This document shows, one piece after another, positions 1-8,970 of a stretch of DNA of 64,000 nucleotides. Under the pieces are notes generated by a model, which had not been told where the DNA came from, did no database searches, and saw nothing but the letters and a program-made list of their open reading frames with translations. The DNA comes from Bradyrhizobium paxllaeri (lineage in GTDB: Bacteria; Pseudomonadota; Alphaproteobacteria; Rhizobiales; Xanthobacteraceae). Both the position numbers and the translations under genes were made by a program. Position 1 is the first letter of the stretch, and the number at the start of each line of letters is the position of its first letter. The stretch is from positions 7,782,501 through 7,846,500 of the forward strand of contig NZ_CP042968.1 of the NCBI RefSeq assembly GCF_001693515.2. The letters are read 5' to 3'.

Positions 1-959
1 TCGACGGCCTTGAGGTAATGCAGCACGGAGGCGTAGACGCCGGCCTGCATGTCGTTGGGATAATTCTTCTGCGGATGGCGTTCAGCGAAGCGCTTGGCGA
101 AGGCGCGCGTGCCGTCGTTCAAATCCCAGTAGAACGGGTTCATGATCTGCGCGCCCTGCGCCGCCTTCAACCCCAACGCGGGAATGCCGTTCATGCCGAG
201 AATCAGGCCGACCAGCCGCTGCTTCTGCGTCAGCCCGAACTCCGCCGCCTGCTTGATCGAGGTGATAGTGTCGTCGCCGGCATTGGCGACGCCGACGATA
301 TCGGCGCCTGAGGCCTGCGCCTGCAAGAGGAACGAGGCGTAGTCGGCGGTGCCGAGCGGATGACGCACGGCGCCGAGCACCTCGCCGCCGGACGCCTTGA
401 CGCCTTCCATCGCCTGCTTCTCCAGATCATGGCCGAAGGCATAATCGGCGGTCAGGAAGAACCATTTCTTGCCGCCCTGGGCCACCACGGCTTTGCCGAG
501 GCCGCGGCCGTAGGCGTAGGTGTCATAGGTCCAGTGCACGGTATTCGGCGTGCATTTCTCGCCGGTGAGCAGCGCGGTGCCGGCGCCGGAGCCGATGAAG
601 ACCTTGTTCTTCTGCTCGCTCATGGCAGCAACCGCCAGCGCAATCGCCGAGTTCGGCAGATCGAAGATGGCGTCGACGCTTTCGGTGTCGTACCAGCGCC
701 GCGCGATGCCGACGCCGACATCGGTCTTGTTCTGATGGTCGGCGGTGATGACGTCGACCGGCTTGCCGGCGGCCTTGCCGCCATAATCCTCCACCGCCAT
801 TTGCGCCGCGATGACCGAACCTACGCCCTGATAGGTCGAGAACACGCCCGACTGATCGTTGAGCACGCCGATGCGGACGCGTTCCTGGCCGTGTGCCGGG
901 CTGACGAGCAGCGCGCCAAACGCGGCAACGAACATCCCTTCGCGAAAAAACTGTCGCAT
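1..959 (-). CDS. ABC transporter substrate-binding protein, branched-chain amino acid type (C-terminus outside window)
   Basis: The reading frame is open from an ATG at 959 to the left edge (319 codons, no stop). The translation starts MRQFFREGMFVAAFGALL, a signal peptide ending near PAHGQ. It continues with RVRIGVLNDQSGVFS and later HWTYDTYAYG and FFLTADYAFG, typical of periplasmic type I (Leu/Ile/Val, Peripla_BP_6) binding proteins. GGAGGG lies 5 bases upstream of the ATG and fixes the start. Such proteins deliver amino acids, urea or aromatic acids to LivHMGF-like permeases, which would lie beyond the left edge. A MarR gene diverges from it, and feruloyl-CoA synthase is close by. A role in aromatic-acid uptake, like CouP of Rhodopseudomonas, is therefore plausible but not shown. 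The C-terminal part is missing only because of the window boundary. Confidence 0.88.
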   Translation of the reverse strand, partial: MRQFFREGMFVAAFGALLVSPAHGQERVRIGVLNDQSGVFSTYQGVGSVIAAQMAVEDYGGKAAGKPVDVITADHQNKTDVGVGIARRWYDTESVDAIFDLPNSAIALAVAAMSEQKNKVFIGSGAGTALLTGEKCTPNTVHWTYDTYAYGRGLGKAVVAQGGKKWFFLTADYAFGHDLEKQAMEGVKASGGEVLGAVRHPLGTADYASFLLQAQASGADIVGVANAGDDTITSIKQAAEFGLTQKQRLVGLILGMNGIPALGLKAAQGAQIMNPFYWDLNDGTRAFAKRFAERHPQKNYPNDMQAGVYASVLHYLKAV

Positions 960-1007
960 GCATTCCCTCCTGTGTGGAAAAGGCGGCCTTCGCGACCACT
1001 TCTAAAT

Positions 1008-1026
1008 TGCTTATAACTTATAAGCA
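1008..1026. promoter_or_regulatory. Perfect 19-bp palindrome, candidate MarR operator
   Basis: TGCTTATAACTTATAAGCA has two perfect 9-bp arms around one central base. It lies 49 bp upstream of the substrate-binding gene start and 46 bp upstream of the marR start, so one site could control both divergent genes. AT-rich dyads of this size are typical of MarR operators. The assignment is inferred from position. Confidence 0.6.
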
Positions 1027-1071
1027 TTTTGAGGATTGTCAATTCACGTAATGCCGTGCGAGCTATTGCCC

Positions 1072-1587
1072 ATGGCAAGAATCGGAAAAGTTTCGACGCG
1101 CAAGACCAACGGGGGAGCCAGGCCGGCCGAACCGGATTCGGCGCGCGAACTCGATCTGACCGCGCTGCAGCGCACTCCCGGCTTCATGATCCGGATCCTG
1201 CAATTGCAGAATTTCGAGGCGTTTTACCCCTATTTCGAATCGTTAAAGCTGTCGCCGCTCGAATACGCCATCCTCGTCGCGGTCCGCGACAACAAGACGG
1301 TGACGCAGAGCGAGCTTGCCGCTGTGCTGAAGATGCAATTGCCCAATCTGGTGAAGATCCTGTCTCGGATGGAGGAGACCGGAATCCTCAAGCGCAAGCG
1401 GTCGGCGCGGGACCGACGCGCGGTCGAACTCAGCCTCAGCGCGACAGGCGAGCGGCGCGCCGACGAAGCCAGCCGACTGGGTGAGAGTTTCAATGCGCAG
1501 ACGCTTTCTGCGCTCAGCAAATCAGAGCAAGCCGCCTTTCTCCAGATGCTGGTGCGGCTGGTCGACGCGCACAAGAACGGGTTTTGA
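1072..1587 (+). CDS. MarR family transcriptional regulator
   Basis: About 171 aa from ATG 1072 (MARIGKVSTRK). The winged helix-turn-helix is clear: YAILVAVRDNKTVTQSELAA, then LVKILSRMEETGILKRKRSARDRRAVELSLSATG. The DRR motif in the wing is diagnostic of MarR proteins. Such dimers usually repress a divergent catabolic or transport gene and release DNA when a phenolic or other ligand binds. Here the divergent partner is the branched-chain-type binding protein, with a perfect palindrome between them. The start is uncertain: an in-frame ATG at 1051 and TTG at 1036 lie upstream, and the only SD-like GAGG (1031) is poorly spaced for any of them. The gene converges on the end of fcs, with 15 bp between stop codons. 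Confidence 0.85.
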   Translation: MARIGKVSTRKTNGGARPAEPDSARELDLTALQRTPGFMIRILQLQNFEAFYPYFESLKLSPLEYAILVAVRDNKTVTQSELAAVLKMQLPNLVKILSRMEETGILKRKRSARDRRAVELSLSATGERRADEASRLGESFNAQTLSALSKSEQAAFLQMLVRLVDAHKNGF

Positions 1588-1602
1588 GGGCTCGAATTCA
1601 TC

Positions 1603-3465
1603 TTACCCGGCGCAGCCGATCCATTCGCTCGACATATCGTCGTCCAGTGTTGCCACCGCGCTCGCACGCCGCGTCAGCACCGCGCGCTGGTTGATGTAGC
1701 CCTTGTCGGTGATCTCACCGCCGTCGACGGAGGCCGGCTCGGCCAGCAGCAACGCCCGCGTCGCGTGACCTGACGAGTTGCCGCTCTGCCCCTTCAGTTT
1801 AGCAAGGCCGTGTGCGATGGCGCTGCGGACCTTGTCGTGACCGATCACGTCTTTCACGTCGGCATTGTCAGGCAGGCCGGCGTGCACCCGGCAGGCCGCG
1901 ATGTTCGGAAACACCAGGAAACGAACCTCGTCGCCGCCGTGGCCGGTCACCACGATATCCTGCGCCAGCGGCGCCAGCGCCGCGATGCCGGCGACGCGCA
2001 AGGTGCCGACGCTGACCCAGGTGCCGGAATTGAGTTTGAAATCCTCCGCGACGCGACCATCGAAGAACAATCCGAGTTCGGGATGCGCCGGATCGGCAAA
2101 GGTCACGGCGTCGCCGATCAGATAAAAACCTTCGGCATCGAATGCCTGCGCGGTCAGCTCAGGTGCTTTCCAATAGCCGGGCGTGACATTCGGGCCGCGC
2201 ACCCGCACCTCAAGCTTGTCGCCCGAGGGCACCAGCTTCAGTTCGGTGCCGGGGATCGGCACGCCGATATTGCCGGAGCGTTTGGCCTGGAAATGGCAAT
2301 CGGTCGCCAGCGGCGACGTCTCGGTCGAGCCCCAGGCCGACACCATCGGCAGCACACGGCCGACCGTCTTGATCGAGAGTTCTTCCAGCGCGTCCCAGAG
2401 ATTTTGTGGGAGAGCAGCACCGGCATAGAAGGCGAACTTGACCTCGCTGAAGAATTTCGTCCGCAATGCCTCATCGCCGCGCAGCGCTGCGATCAGCATG
2501 TCAAAGCCACGCGGCACGTTGAAATAAACCGTGGGCATCACGCTGCGCAGATTGGCGAGCGACGCTGCGAACAGCCCGGGCGCGGGCTTGCCGCCGTCGA
2601 CATAGAGCGTGCCGCCGTTGCGCAGCACCAGATTGAAATTGTGGTTGGCGCCGAAGGTGTGGCTCCAGGGCAGCCAGTCGAGGATCACGAGATCCTCGTC
2701 GCTATCCTCGAGGAAGGTCCAGGTCTGCGCCTTGGCCTGCTGGCTCGAGGTCAGCATGCGCTGGGTGTTGATGACGGCCTTTGGCGTGCCGGTCGAACCC
2801 GAGGTGAACAGGAATTTTGCGATCGTATCCGGCGTGATCGCAGCAAACGCTGTCGCGACTGCGGGTGTTTCCGGGGTAGCCGCGATGGTACGGAACGGAA
2901 TTGCATGGCTGTCGTCGGCATCGCCGCTGACGATCGCGACCGAATGCAGCGGCGCGATCGCCGCCAGCGCCGCCGCGAACGGTTTGGCGCTGGAAACATA
3001 GATCGCGCCGGGCCCGAGCAGCGTGACCATGCTCTTGAGCTTGTCGAAATCCTTTGACATCAGCGAATAGGCCGGCGAAATCGCGGCCGATGGCACGCCG
3101 ACATGCTGGGCCGCCAGCGCGAACAGCGCATGTTCGACGCTGTTGTCGGAGAGGATCACCAGCGGACGTTCGGCGCTCAGGCCTTGCGCGAGAACCCACG
3201 CCGCGGCGGAGCGCACCTGCCTCAACGCATCCTTGTAGGTAACGGTGACCCACGGCGCATCGACACTGGCGCGATCGGCGAGAAATATCCGGTCCGGTGC
3301 CTGCTGCGCCCAATGCTCCAGCCAGTCGCCGATGCAGCGTGCGCTCGCCCCAAGCGGCGTCGTGGATTTCAGGATGATGCTGCCATCGCCTCGGCGATCG
3401 CTGGCGATCGCGGGCGTCGCGAAAAGATATTGGGAATCGGCACCGCTGATGGCGGCGATGGTCAT
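1603..3465 (-). CDS. fcs: Feruloyl-CoA synthase (AMP-forming acyl-CoA ligase)
   Basis: A 620-aa ANL-superfamily adenylating enzyme. It carries the P-loop TSGSTGTPKAV (about residues 221-231), the A5-like motif SAWGSTETSP and the adenylate-binding region GFYLIGDAVTFADP. The length and internal blocks such as LDWLPWSHTFGANHNFN match the feruloyl-CoA synthase subfamily, which activates ferulate, p-coumarate or caffeate with ATP and CoA in the cytoplasm for side-chain shortening. The usual partner, enoyl-CoA hydratase/lyase (ech), is not in the window. The gene diverges from a second MarR gene with an ACAACAATTGTTGT palindrome between them, the arrangement expected for a hydroxycinnamoyl-CoA-responsive repressor. 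Substrate preference within hydroxycinnamates cannot be read from the sequence. Confidence 0.85.
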   Translation of the reverse strand: MTIAAISGADSQYLFATPAIASDRRGDGSIILKSTTPLGASARCIGDWLEHWAQQAPDRIFLADRASVDAPWVTVTYKDALRQVRSAAAWVLAQGLSAERPLVILSDNSVEHALFALAAQHVGVPSAAISPAYSLMSKDFDKLKSMVTLLGPGAIYVSSAKPFAAALAAIAPLHSVAIVSGDADDSHAIPFRTIAATPETPAVATAFAAITPDTIAKFLFTSGSTGTPKAVINTQRMLTSSQQAKAQTWTFLEDSDEDLVILDWLPWSHTFGANHNFNLVLRNGGTLYVDGGKPAPGLFAASLANLRSVMPTVYFNVPRGFDMLIAALRGDEALRTKFFSEVKFAFYAGAALPQNLWDALEELSIKTVGRVLPMVSAWGSTETSPLATDCHFQAKRSGNIGVPIPGTELKLVPSGDKLEVRVRGPNVTPGYWKAPELTAQAFDAEGFYLIGDAVTFADPAHPELGLFFDGRVAEDFKLNSGTWVSVGTLRVAGIAALAPLAQDIVVTGHGGDEVRFLVFPNIAACRVHAGLPDNADVKDVIGHDKVRSAIAHGLAKLKGQSGNSSGHATRALLLAEPASVDGGEITDKGYINQRAVLTRRASAVATLDDDMSSEWIGCAG

Positions 3466-3516
3466 GGGCTTCCTCCTAGCAGCCTCGAGCGGGCTGGCTT
3501 GACGCTAATGTTGAGC

Positions 3517-3543
3517 ACAACAATTGTTGTCGTCAACAACAAT
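3517..3543. promoter_or_regulatory. Overlapping inverted repeats between fcs and marR, candidate operator
   Basis: ACAACAATTGTTGT (3517-3530) is a perfect 14-bp palindrome. Its right half is reused in a second dyad, ATTGTTGT-N5-ACAACAAT (3523-3543). The site lies 52 bp upstream of fcs and 37 bp upstream of marR. Overlapping half-sites could let two MarR dimers bind; that is inference. Confidence 0.6.
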
Positions 3544-3579
3544 CTTTCCCTTGCGCCCGCGACGCGCTAGAAGGGAAGG

Positions 3580-4113
3580 ATGGCGAGGAACGCTCAGGTA
3601 TCCAAAATTACCAAATCGCGCACCGGTATCCGGCCGCGCCCCGGCCGCGCGCAAAGCGAAAACGGCAGTGCGCACAACGACCTCCTGAATGACGAGATCG
3701 GTCTCGACGCGCTCGCCGGCCACGCCGGCTACGCGGTGCGGCGCTTCCAGATCTGGATCTTTCAGGACTTCATCCGCACGCTTGCCGCCGTCGACATCCG
3801 CCCGACGCAGTATTCGGTGATGACGGTGATCGGCGCCAACCCGGGTCTGAGCCAGATGGCGGTGGCAAAACGGCTCGGGATCGAGCGAGCCAGGCTGGTG
3901 CATCTGCTGGACAGCCTCGAACATCGCGATCTCGTCAGCCGCGTCAAATCCGCCACCGACCGCCGCTCCCACGCGCTGCACCTGACCGCGCGCGGCCGGA
4001 CCGCGCTGGCGCAATTCAAGCGCCTCGCCGCCGAGCACGAGCGCCACGTGGCCGAGAAGATCGGCAAGGAAAACCGTGAGCGGCTGCTGCAGATCCTGTC
4101 GGCGTTCACCTGA
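3580..4113 (+). CDS. MarR family transcriptional regulator, probable fcs repressor
   Basis: A 177-aa protein with a basic N-terminal tail of about 30 residues, then a MarR winged helix: QYSVMTVIGANPGLSQMAVAKRLGIERARLVHLLDSLEHRDLVSRVKSATDRRSHAL. The wing DRR motif is present. MarR proteins beside hydroxycinnamate-CoA ligases (FerR/FerC/CouR types) respond to hydroxycinnamoyl-CoA thioesters; that is family knowledge and the ligand here is inferred from the divergent fcs. The ATG at 3580 follows the purine-rich AGAAGGGAAGG directly. The protein is no close copy of the first MarR in the window, so the two probably read different signals. Confidence 0.87.
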   Translation: MARNAQVSKITKSRTGIRPRPGRAQSENGSAHNDLLNDEIGLDALAGHAGYAVRRFQIWIFQDFIRTLAAVDIRPTQYSVMTVIGANPGLSQMAVAKRLGIERARLVHLLDSLEHRDLVSRVKSATDRRSHALHLTARGRTALAQFKRLAAEHERHVAEKIGKENRERLLQILSAFT

Positions 4114-4243
4114 TCGCCTCGCCCAAGGCCGGACAGCCTAATTTTTAGGCAGAAACGTGACCGAGATCAGAACGCGCGTACGTCCCACGACGTCATAAGT
4201 ACATGAAATTACGTCTCTATATTTGAACATTGGTCCACCCGAG

Positions 4244-4259
4244 CCATTGTACACAATGG
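4244..4259. promoter_or_regulatory. Palindrome CCATTGT-AC-ACAATGG, candidate GntR/FCD operator for allophanate hydrolase
   Basis: Perfect 7-bp arms around AC, about 53 bp upstream of the allophanate hydrolase ATG. The core TTGTACACAA fits the TTG-N4-CAA / TGT-N-ACA pattern of FadR-type GntR operators. A possible -35 TTGAAC (4223) sits 17 bp before ATTGTA, so the palindrome would overlap the -10. A GntR/FCD gene lies just beyond the allophanate hydrolase gene. Confidence 0.5.
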
Positions 4260-4312
4260 CACATCGCTTGCTTCACTCCCGGTAATCTTTGCTCGCTGGA
4301 GTTTTGCTCGCC

Positions 4313-6121
4313 ATGGGGTCCGACACGCCTGAAACCGTTGCCGACATCGTCGCCGCGCACCGCGCCGGCGCCATGACCCCGGCGCAGACCATCACCCGCT
4401 CCTACCAGCGCATCCGCGACCACAACGATCCCGCCATCTTCATCAGCCTGCGCGACGAGAAGGACGCGATCAAGGAAGCCGAGGCGCTGGCTTCGAAGGA
4501 CGCGGGCGCGCTGCCGCTGTTCGGCGTTCCGGTCGCGGTGAAAGACAATATCGACGCGCAGGGCTTGGCGACTACGGCGGCCTGCCCGGCCTTTTCGTAT
4601 TCGCCGGCGCAGGATTCGACGGCGGTTAAAAAGCTGCGCGCGGCCGGCGCCATCATCATCGGCAAAACCAATCTCGATCAGTTCGCGACCGGCCTGGTCG
4701 GCGTCCGCTCGCCCTACGGCATTCCGGTCAACCCGGTGCGCGACGATCTCGTTCCGGGCGGGTCGAGTTCGGGCTCGGCAGTCGCCGTTTCCGCCGGCCT
4801 CGTGCCGCTCGCGCTCGGCACCGATACGGCCGGCAGCGGCCGGGTGCCGGCGATGCTCAACAACATCGTCGGCCTGAAGCCGAGCCTCGGGCTGATCTCC
4901 AACGCCGGACTCGTTCCGGCGTGCCGCACGCTGGATTGCATCTCCGTGTTCTCGCTCACCGTCGACGATGCGATGACCGCGCTGACGGCGATGGCAGGTC
5001 CCGACGGCGCCGATCCCTATTCGCGCGAGCGGCCGCTGGCGCCGATGTCGGCATTTCCCGGCACGCTCCGGCTCGGCGTGCCCCGCAGCGGCCAATTGAT
5101 TTTCTTCGGCGACCGCGCGGCCGAGAACGCCTATGGCGAAGCGCTCAAGCGCTGGACAGCGCTTGGCGCCACGCTGGTCGAATTCGATCTCGAACCTTTC
5201 TATGAGACCGCGCGGCTGCTCTACGAGGGCCCGTGGGTTGCTGAGCGTTATCTCGTAATCCGCGACCTGCTGGCCTCCTCACCGGATGCGATCCATCCGG
5301 TGACGCGCGAGATCACTGCGGCCGGCGCGCGGCTGACCGCTGCCGACACGTTTGCCTCGCTCTATCGGCTACAGGCGCTGCGGCGCGCAGCCGAGCGCAC
5401 CTTTGCCAACTTCGACGCAATGATGCTGCCAACGGCCCCGACGGCCTATTCGACCGCGCAGGTACTGGCCAATCCGATCGAGCTCAACAGCCGGCTCGGC
5501 ACCTACACCAATTTTGTAAATCTGCTCGACCTCTGCGGCCTGGCGCTGCCGGCCGCGATGCGAGGCGATGGCATTCCGTTCGGCATCACGCTGCTGGCGC
5601 CCGCCGGACGCGACGCGCAGCTCGCCGGCATCGGGCGGGTGTTTCATGCCGACACCGGACTGGCGATGGGCGCCAAGGGCGTGGTGCAGCCCGCGCTCGC
5701 CGCATTGCAAGCCGGCGCGAGTGGCGATGAAATCACGATCGCCGTGGTCGGCGCGCATCTCTCGGGCATGGCGCTCAATAGCGAACTACAGGTGCTCGGC
5801 GGACGCCTGCTCGAAGCGGCAACGACGGCGCCGGATTACAAGCTTTACGCGCTCGACACGGTGCCGCCGAAGCCCGGCATGCTGCGCGTGGATGCCGGTG
5901 CGGGACATTCGATCAAGCTGGAGCTGTGGGCGCTGTCGGCCGCAGCATTCGGCAAATTCGTCGCCGCGATTCCACCGCCGCTCGGGATCGGTACGGTGCG
6001 GTTGGCGGACGGCAGGGGCGTGAAGGGTTTTGTGGTCGAGGCTGCGGCCATCAATGGCGCGCGGGATATTTCATCTTTCGGCGGCTGGCGCGCGTTCATG
6101 GCCGAGAAGGTGGCAGTGTAA
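4313..6121 (+). CDS. atzF: Allophanate hydrolase
   Basis: 602 aa from ATG 4313, which has GGAG 11 bases upstream; a TTG 24 bp upstream is a weaker alternative. The N-terminal two thirds is an amidase-signature domain: catalytic Lys in VAVKDN (residue 78), the Ser-rich VPGGSSSGSAV and the nucleophile in GTDTAGSGRVPA (Ser175). The C-terminal third (about residue 465 on, ITIAVVGAHLSGMALN onward) is the allophanate hydrolase C-terminal domain seen in AtzF and DUR1,2. The enzyme cleaves allophanate to ammonia and CO2. No urea carboxylase is adjacent. AtzE/AtzG are encoded on the opposite strand, pointing to the biuret/carboxybiuret branch rather than urea amidolyase. Confidence 0.9.
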   Translation: MGSDTPETVADIVAAHRAGAMTPAQTITRSYQRIRDHNDPAIFISLRDEKDAIKEAEALASKDAGALPLFGVPVAVKDNIDAQGLATTAACPAFSYSPAQDSTAVKKLRAAGAIIIGKTNLDQFATGLVGVRSPYGIPVNPVRDDLVPGGSSSGSAVAVSAGLVPLALGTDTAGSGRVPAMLNNIVGLKPSLGLISNAGLVPACRTLDCISVFSLTVDDAMTALTAMAGPDGADPYSRERPLAPMSAFPGTLRLGVPRSGQLIFFGDRAAENAYGEALKRWTALGATLVEFDLEPFYETARLLYEGPWVAERYLVIRDLLASSPDAIHPVTREITAAGARLTAADTFASLYRLQALRRAAERTFANFDAMMLPTAPTAYSTAQVLANPIELNSRLGTYTNFVNLLDLCGLALPAAMRGDGIPFGITLLAPAGRDAQLAGIGRVFHADTGLAMGAKGVVQPALAALQAGASGDEITIAVVGAHLSGMALNSELQVLGGRLLEAATTAPDYKLYALDTVPPKPGMLRVDAGAGHSIKLELWALSAAAFGKFVAAIPPPLGIGTVRLADGRGVKGFVVEAAAINGARDISSFGGWRAFMAEKVAV

Positions 6122-6132
6122 GTCGTCATTTC

Positions 6133-6221
6133 GTAGGGTGGGCAAAGCGAAGCGTGCCCACCATCGCATGCAACGGTGGAAGATGGTGGGCACGGCGCTT
6201 GCGCGCCTTTGCCCACCCTAC
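6133..6221. repeat. Palindromic intergenic repeat, GTAGGGTGGGCAAAG family, copy 1
   Basis: Begins GTAGGGTGGGC and ends GCCCACCCTAC, with inner arms GTGCCCACCAT / ATGGTGGGCAC. It sits between the convergent allophanate hydrolase and GntR genes, where it could act as a bidirectional terminator. Related copies lie at 38596, 39616 and 48985. Confidence 0.85.
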
Positions 6222-6231
6222 GGTTTTGCGC

Positions 6232-6966
6232 CTACACCGACACCGCGTAGATCTCATACTCCCCGCGCACCTGCTCGATATGCGCGCGCATCGCGGCTGC
6301 GGCGCCGGCCTTGTCGCCGCGCATGATCGCGACCACGACGCGGTCGTGCTCGGCGTGCGATTTTGCGAGACGTCCGAGGTTGCGGAACTGGGCGCGGCGG
6401 AACGGCTGCACCCGGACCCGCGTCGCCAGCGTCATCTCGGCGATGTAGCCGTTTTGCGAGCCGGCATAGATCGCGTTGTGAAAGCGCTCGTTGACCGCGT
6501 GAAAGCGCTCGGGATTGCCGGCATGGCTCAGCACGCGCAATTCCTCGTGGATCGCTTCCAGCGTCTGGCGATCCCCCGGCGGCATCCGTTCGGCGGCGAG
6601 ACCTGCACACAGCGCTTCCAGTTCGGCCATCGCCTCGAACATTTCCGTCAGACGATCGAGCGAAGGCTGCGCTACCACGGCGCCGCGATGGGCGCGAGCC
6701 TCGACCAGGCCGCTCGCCACCAATTGCCGCAGCGCCTCGCGCACCGGCGTGCGCGACACGGAGAAGCGCCGCGCGATGTCGGTCTCGTCGAGCCCCGATC
6801 CCGGCGGCAGCACGCCGCGCACGATCTCGTCGGCGAGCTGCAGCCGCAGTTCTTCCGCGCGCGTGACCTTGTCCCGCAATGGCGAAGGGCGATCGACGCG
6901 CCTCACCACTGTCTCCGGCTGGGCGCCGGTCTGCGGTCCACGTGCCGGAAGATCATCAAGGCTCAT
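6232..6966 (-). CDS. GntR family regulator, FadR/FCD subfamily
   Basis: 244 aa from ATG 6966 (MSLDDLPARG). The winged helix is at about residues 37-105: ELRLQLADEIVRGVLPPG and ETDIARRFSVSRTPVREALRQL, the canonical GntR recognition helix. The helical FCD effector domain follows, with FHAVNERFHNAIY and HAEHDRVVVAI containing the usual metal/ligand histidines. It is the last gene of the atzG-atzE-hpxZ operon, starting 2 bp after the hpxZ stop. FCD regulators typically sense small carboxylates. The probable targets are this operon and the converging allophanate hydrolase gene, both of which have a TTG-N4-CAA site upstream; this is inference. Confidence 0.88.
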   Translation of the reverse strand: MSLDDLPARGPQTGAQPETVVRRVDRPSPLRDKVTRAEELRLQLADEIVRGVLPPGSGLDETDIARRFSVSRTPVREALRQLVASGLVEARAHRGAVVAQPSLDRLTEMFEAMAELEALCAGLAAERMPPGDRQTLEAIHEELRVLSHAGNPERFHAVNERFHNAIYAGSQNGYIAEMTLATRVRVQPFRRAQFRNLGRLAKSHAEHDRVVVAIMRGDKAGAAAAMRAHIEQVRGEYEIYAVSV

Positions 6967-6968
6967 CG

Positions 6969-7361
6969 CTACTGCCCCTTCGGCTCGTCGATGACGCTGA
7001 CATGCGCCGCGACGATCTTCCACCCTTCCGGAAACCGGACCCAGGTCTGCATCTGCCGCCCAACTCTGCCCGGCGTGCTTTCGCGGTAGAACAGCGTCGA
7101 GGCGACGGCGGTATCGCGGCCATAGGTCGTGATCACCGTCTTGTCGGTTTTGCGCATCAGCCCGACCGGCGAGCGCGCGGCGCGGAACGCCATGATCTGC
7201 TCGTAGCCGTAGAGATTTTCGCCGATGCCATAGCGCAGCGTACGGGGATCGTTGCGGAACAGTTCGTTGAGCACCGCGACATCGTTCGACACCAGCGCCT
7301 TTTCGTAGCGCTGGAACTGCGCGGTCACCTCGGCCAGTACATCGGGAAGATCGATGTCCAT
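6969..7361 (-). CDS. hpxZ: HpxZ/AtzH-like protein (DUF3225, SnoaL-like fold)
   Basis: 130 aa from ATG 7361 ([12 protein letters not shown]). The sequence [29 protein letters not shown] and [23 protein letters not shown] matches the small oxalurate-catabolism HpxZ / AtzH family, an NTF2-like alpha+beta barrel. Its biochemical role is poorly defined. It recurs beside AtzE-type amidases in purine and s-triazine degradation clusters and may be an accessory or hydrolytic factor. Its start lies 2 bp beyond the atzE stop, so the two are probably translationally coupled. The symbol follows the common family name and does not assert oxalurate as substrate. Confidence 0.82.
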   Translation of the reverse strand: MDIDLPDVLAEVTAQFQRYEKALVSNDVAVLNELFRNDPRTLRYGIGENLYGYEQIMAFRAARSPVGLMRKTDKTVITTYGRDTAVASTLFYRESTPGRVGRQMQTWVRFPEGWKIVAAHVSVIDEPKGQ

Positions 7362-7363
7362 CG

Positions 7364-8761
<1,398 letters not shown>

Positions 8762-8768
8762 GGCGCTA

Positions 8769-8951
8769 TCAGGCTGTGTAGACACTGGCCGGCTCGGTTT
8801 CATCAGGCAGCGGGAATTCATCGACCAGCCGCGCCAGCCTCAGCGACACTTCGAGATTGGCGCGCACCGCCGGCCGCCAGGCCTCTTCGACCGGGAGCGC
8901 CAGCGCTTTCGCAACGGCATTGATGTAATCGTCCAGGGGTTCGGCAGCCAT
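8769..8951 (-). CDS. atzG: AtzG-like small subunit (DUF4089)
   Basis: 60 aa from ATG 8951 (MAAEPLDDYINAVAKAL); a TTG at 8966 would add five residues. The sequence LALPVEEAWRPAVRANLEVSLRLARLVDEFPLP fits the GatC-like AtzG family, which wraps around and stabilises the AtzE amidase. The length (about 60-68 aa), the position directly before atzE and the closing EFPLPDE segment support the call. It probably has no activity alone. It lies between the ABC ATPase gene (start codon 19 bp past that gene's stop) and atzE in one minus-strand operon. Confidence 0.82.
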   Translation of the reverse strand: MAAEPLDDYINAVAKALALPVEEAWRPAVRANLEVSLRLARLVDEFPLPDETEPASVYTA

Positions 8952-8970
8952 TTTGCTCGTACTCAACTTT

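Noticed and set aside
7..1016. Plus-strand frames at the left edge (for example 360-1016)
   Set aside because: The minus strand encodes a clear signal peptide and branched-chain-type binding protein over the same bases.
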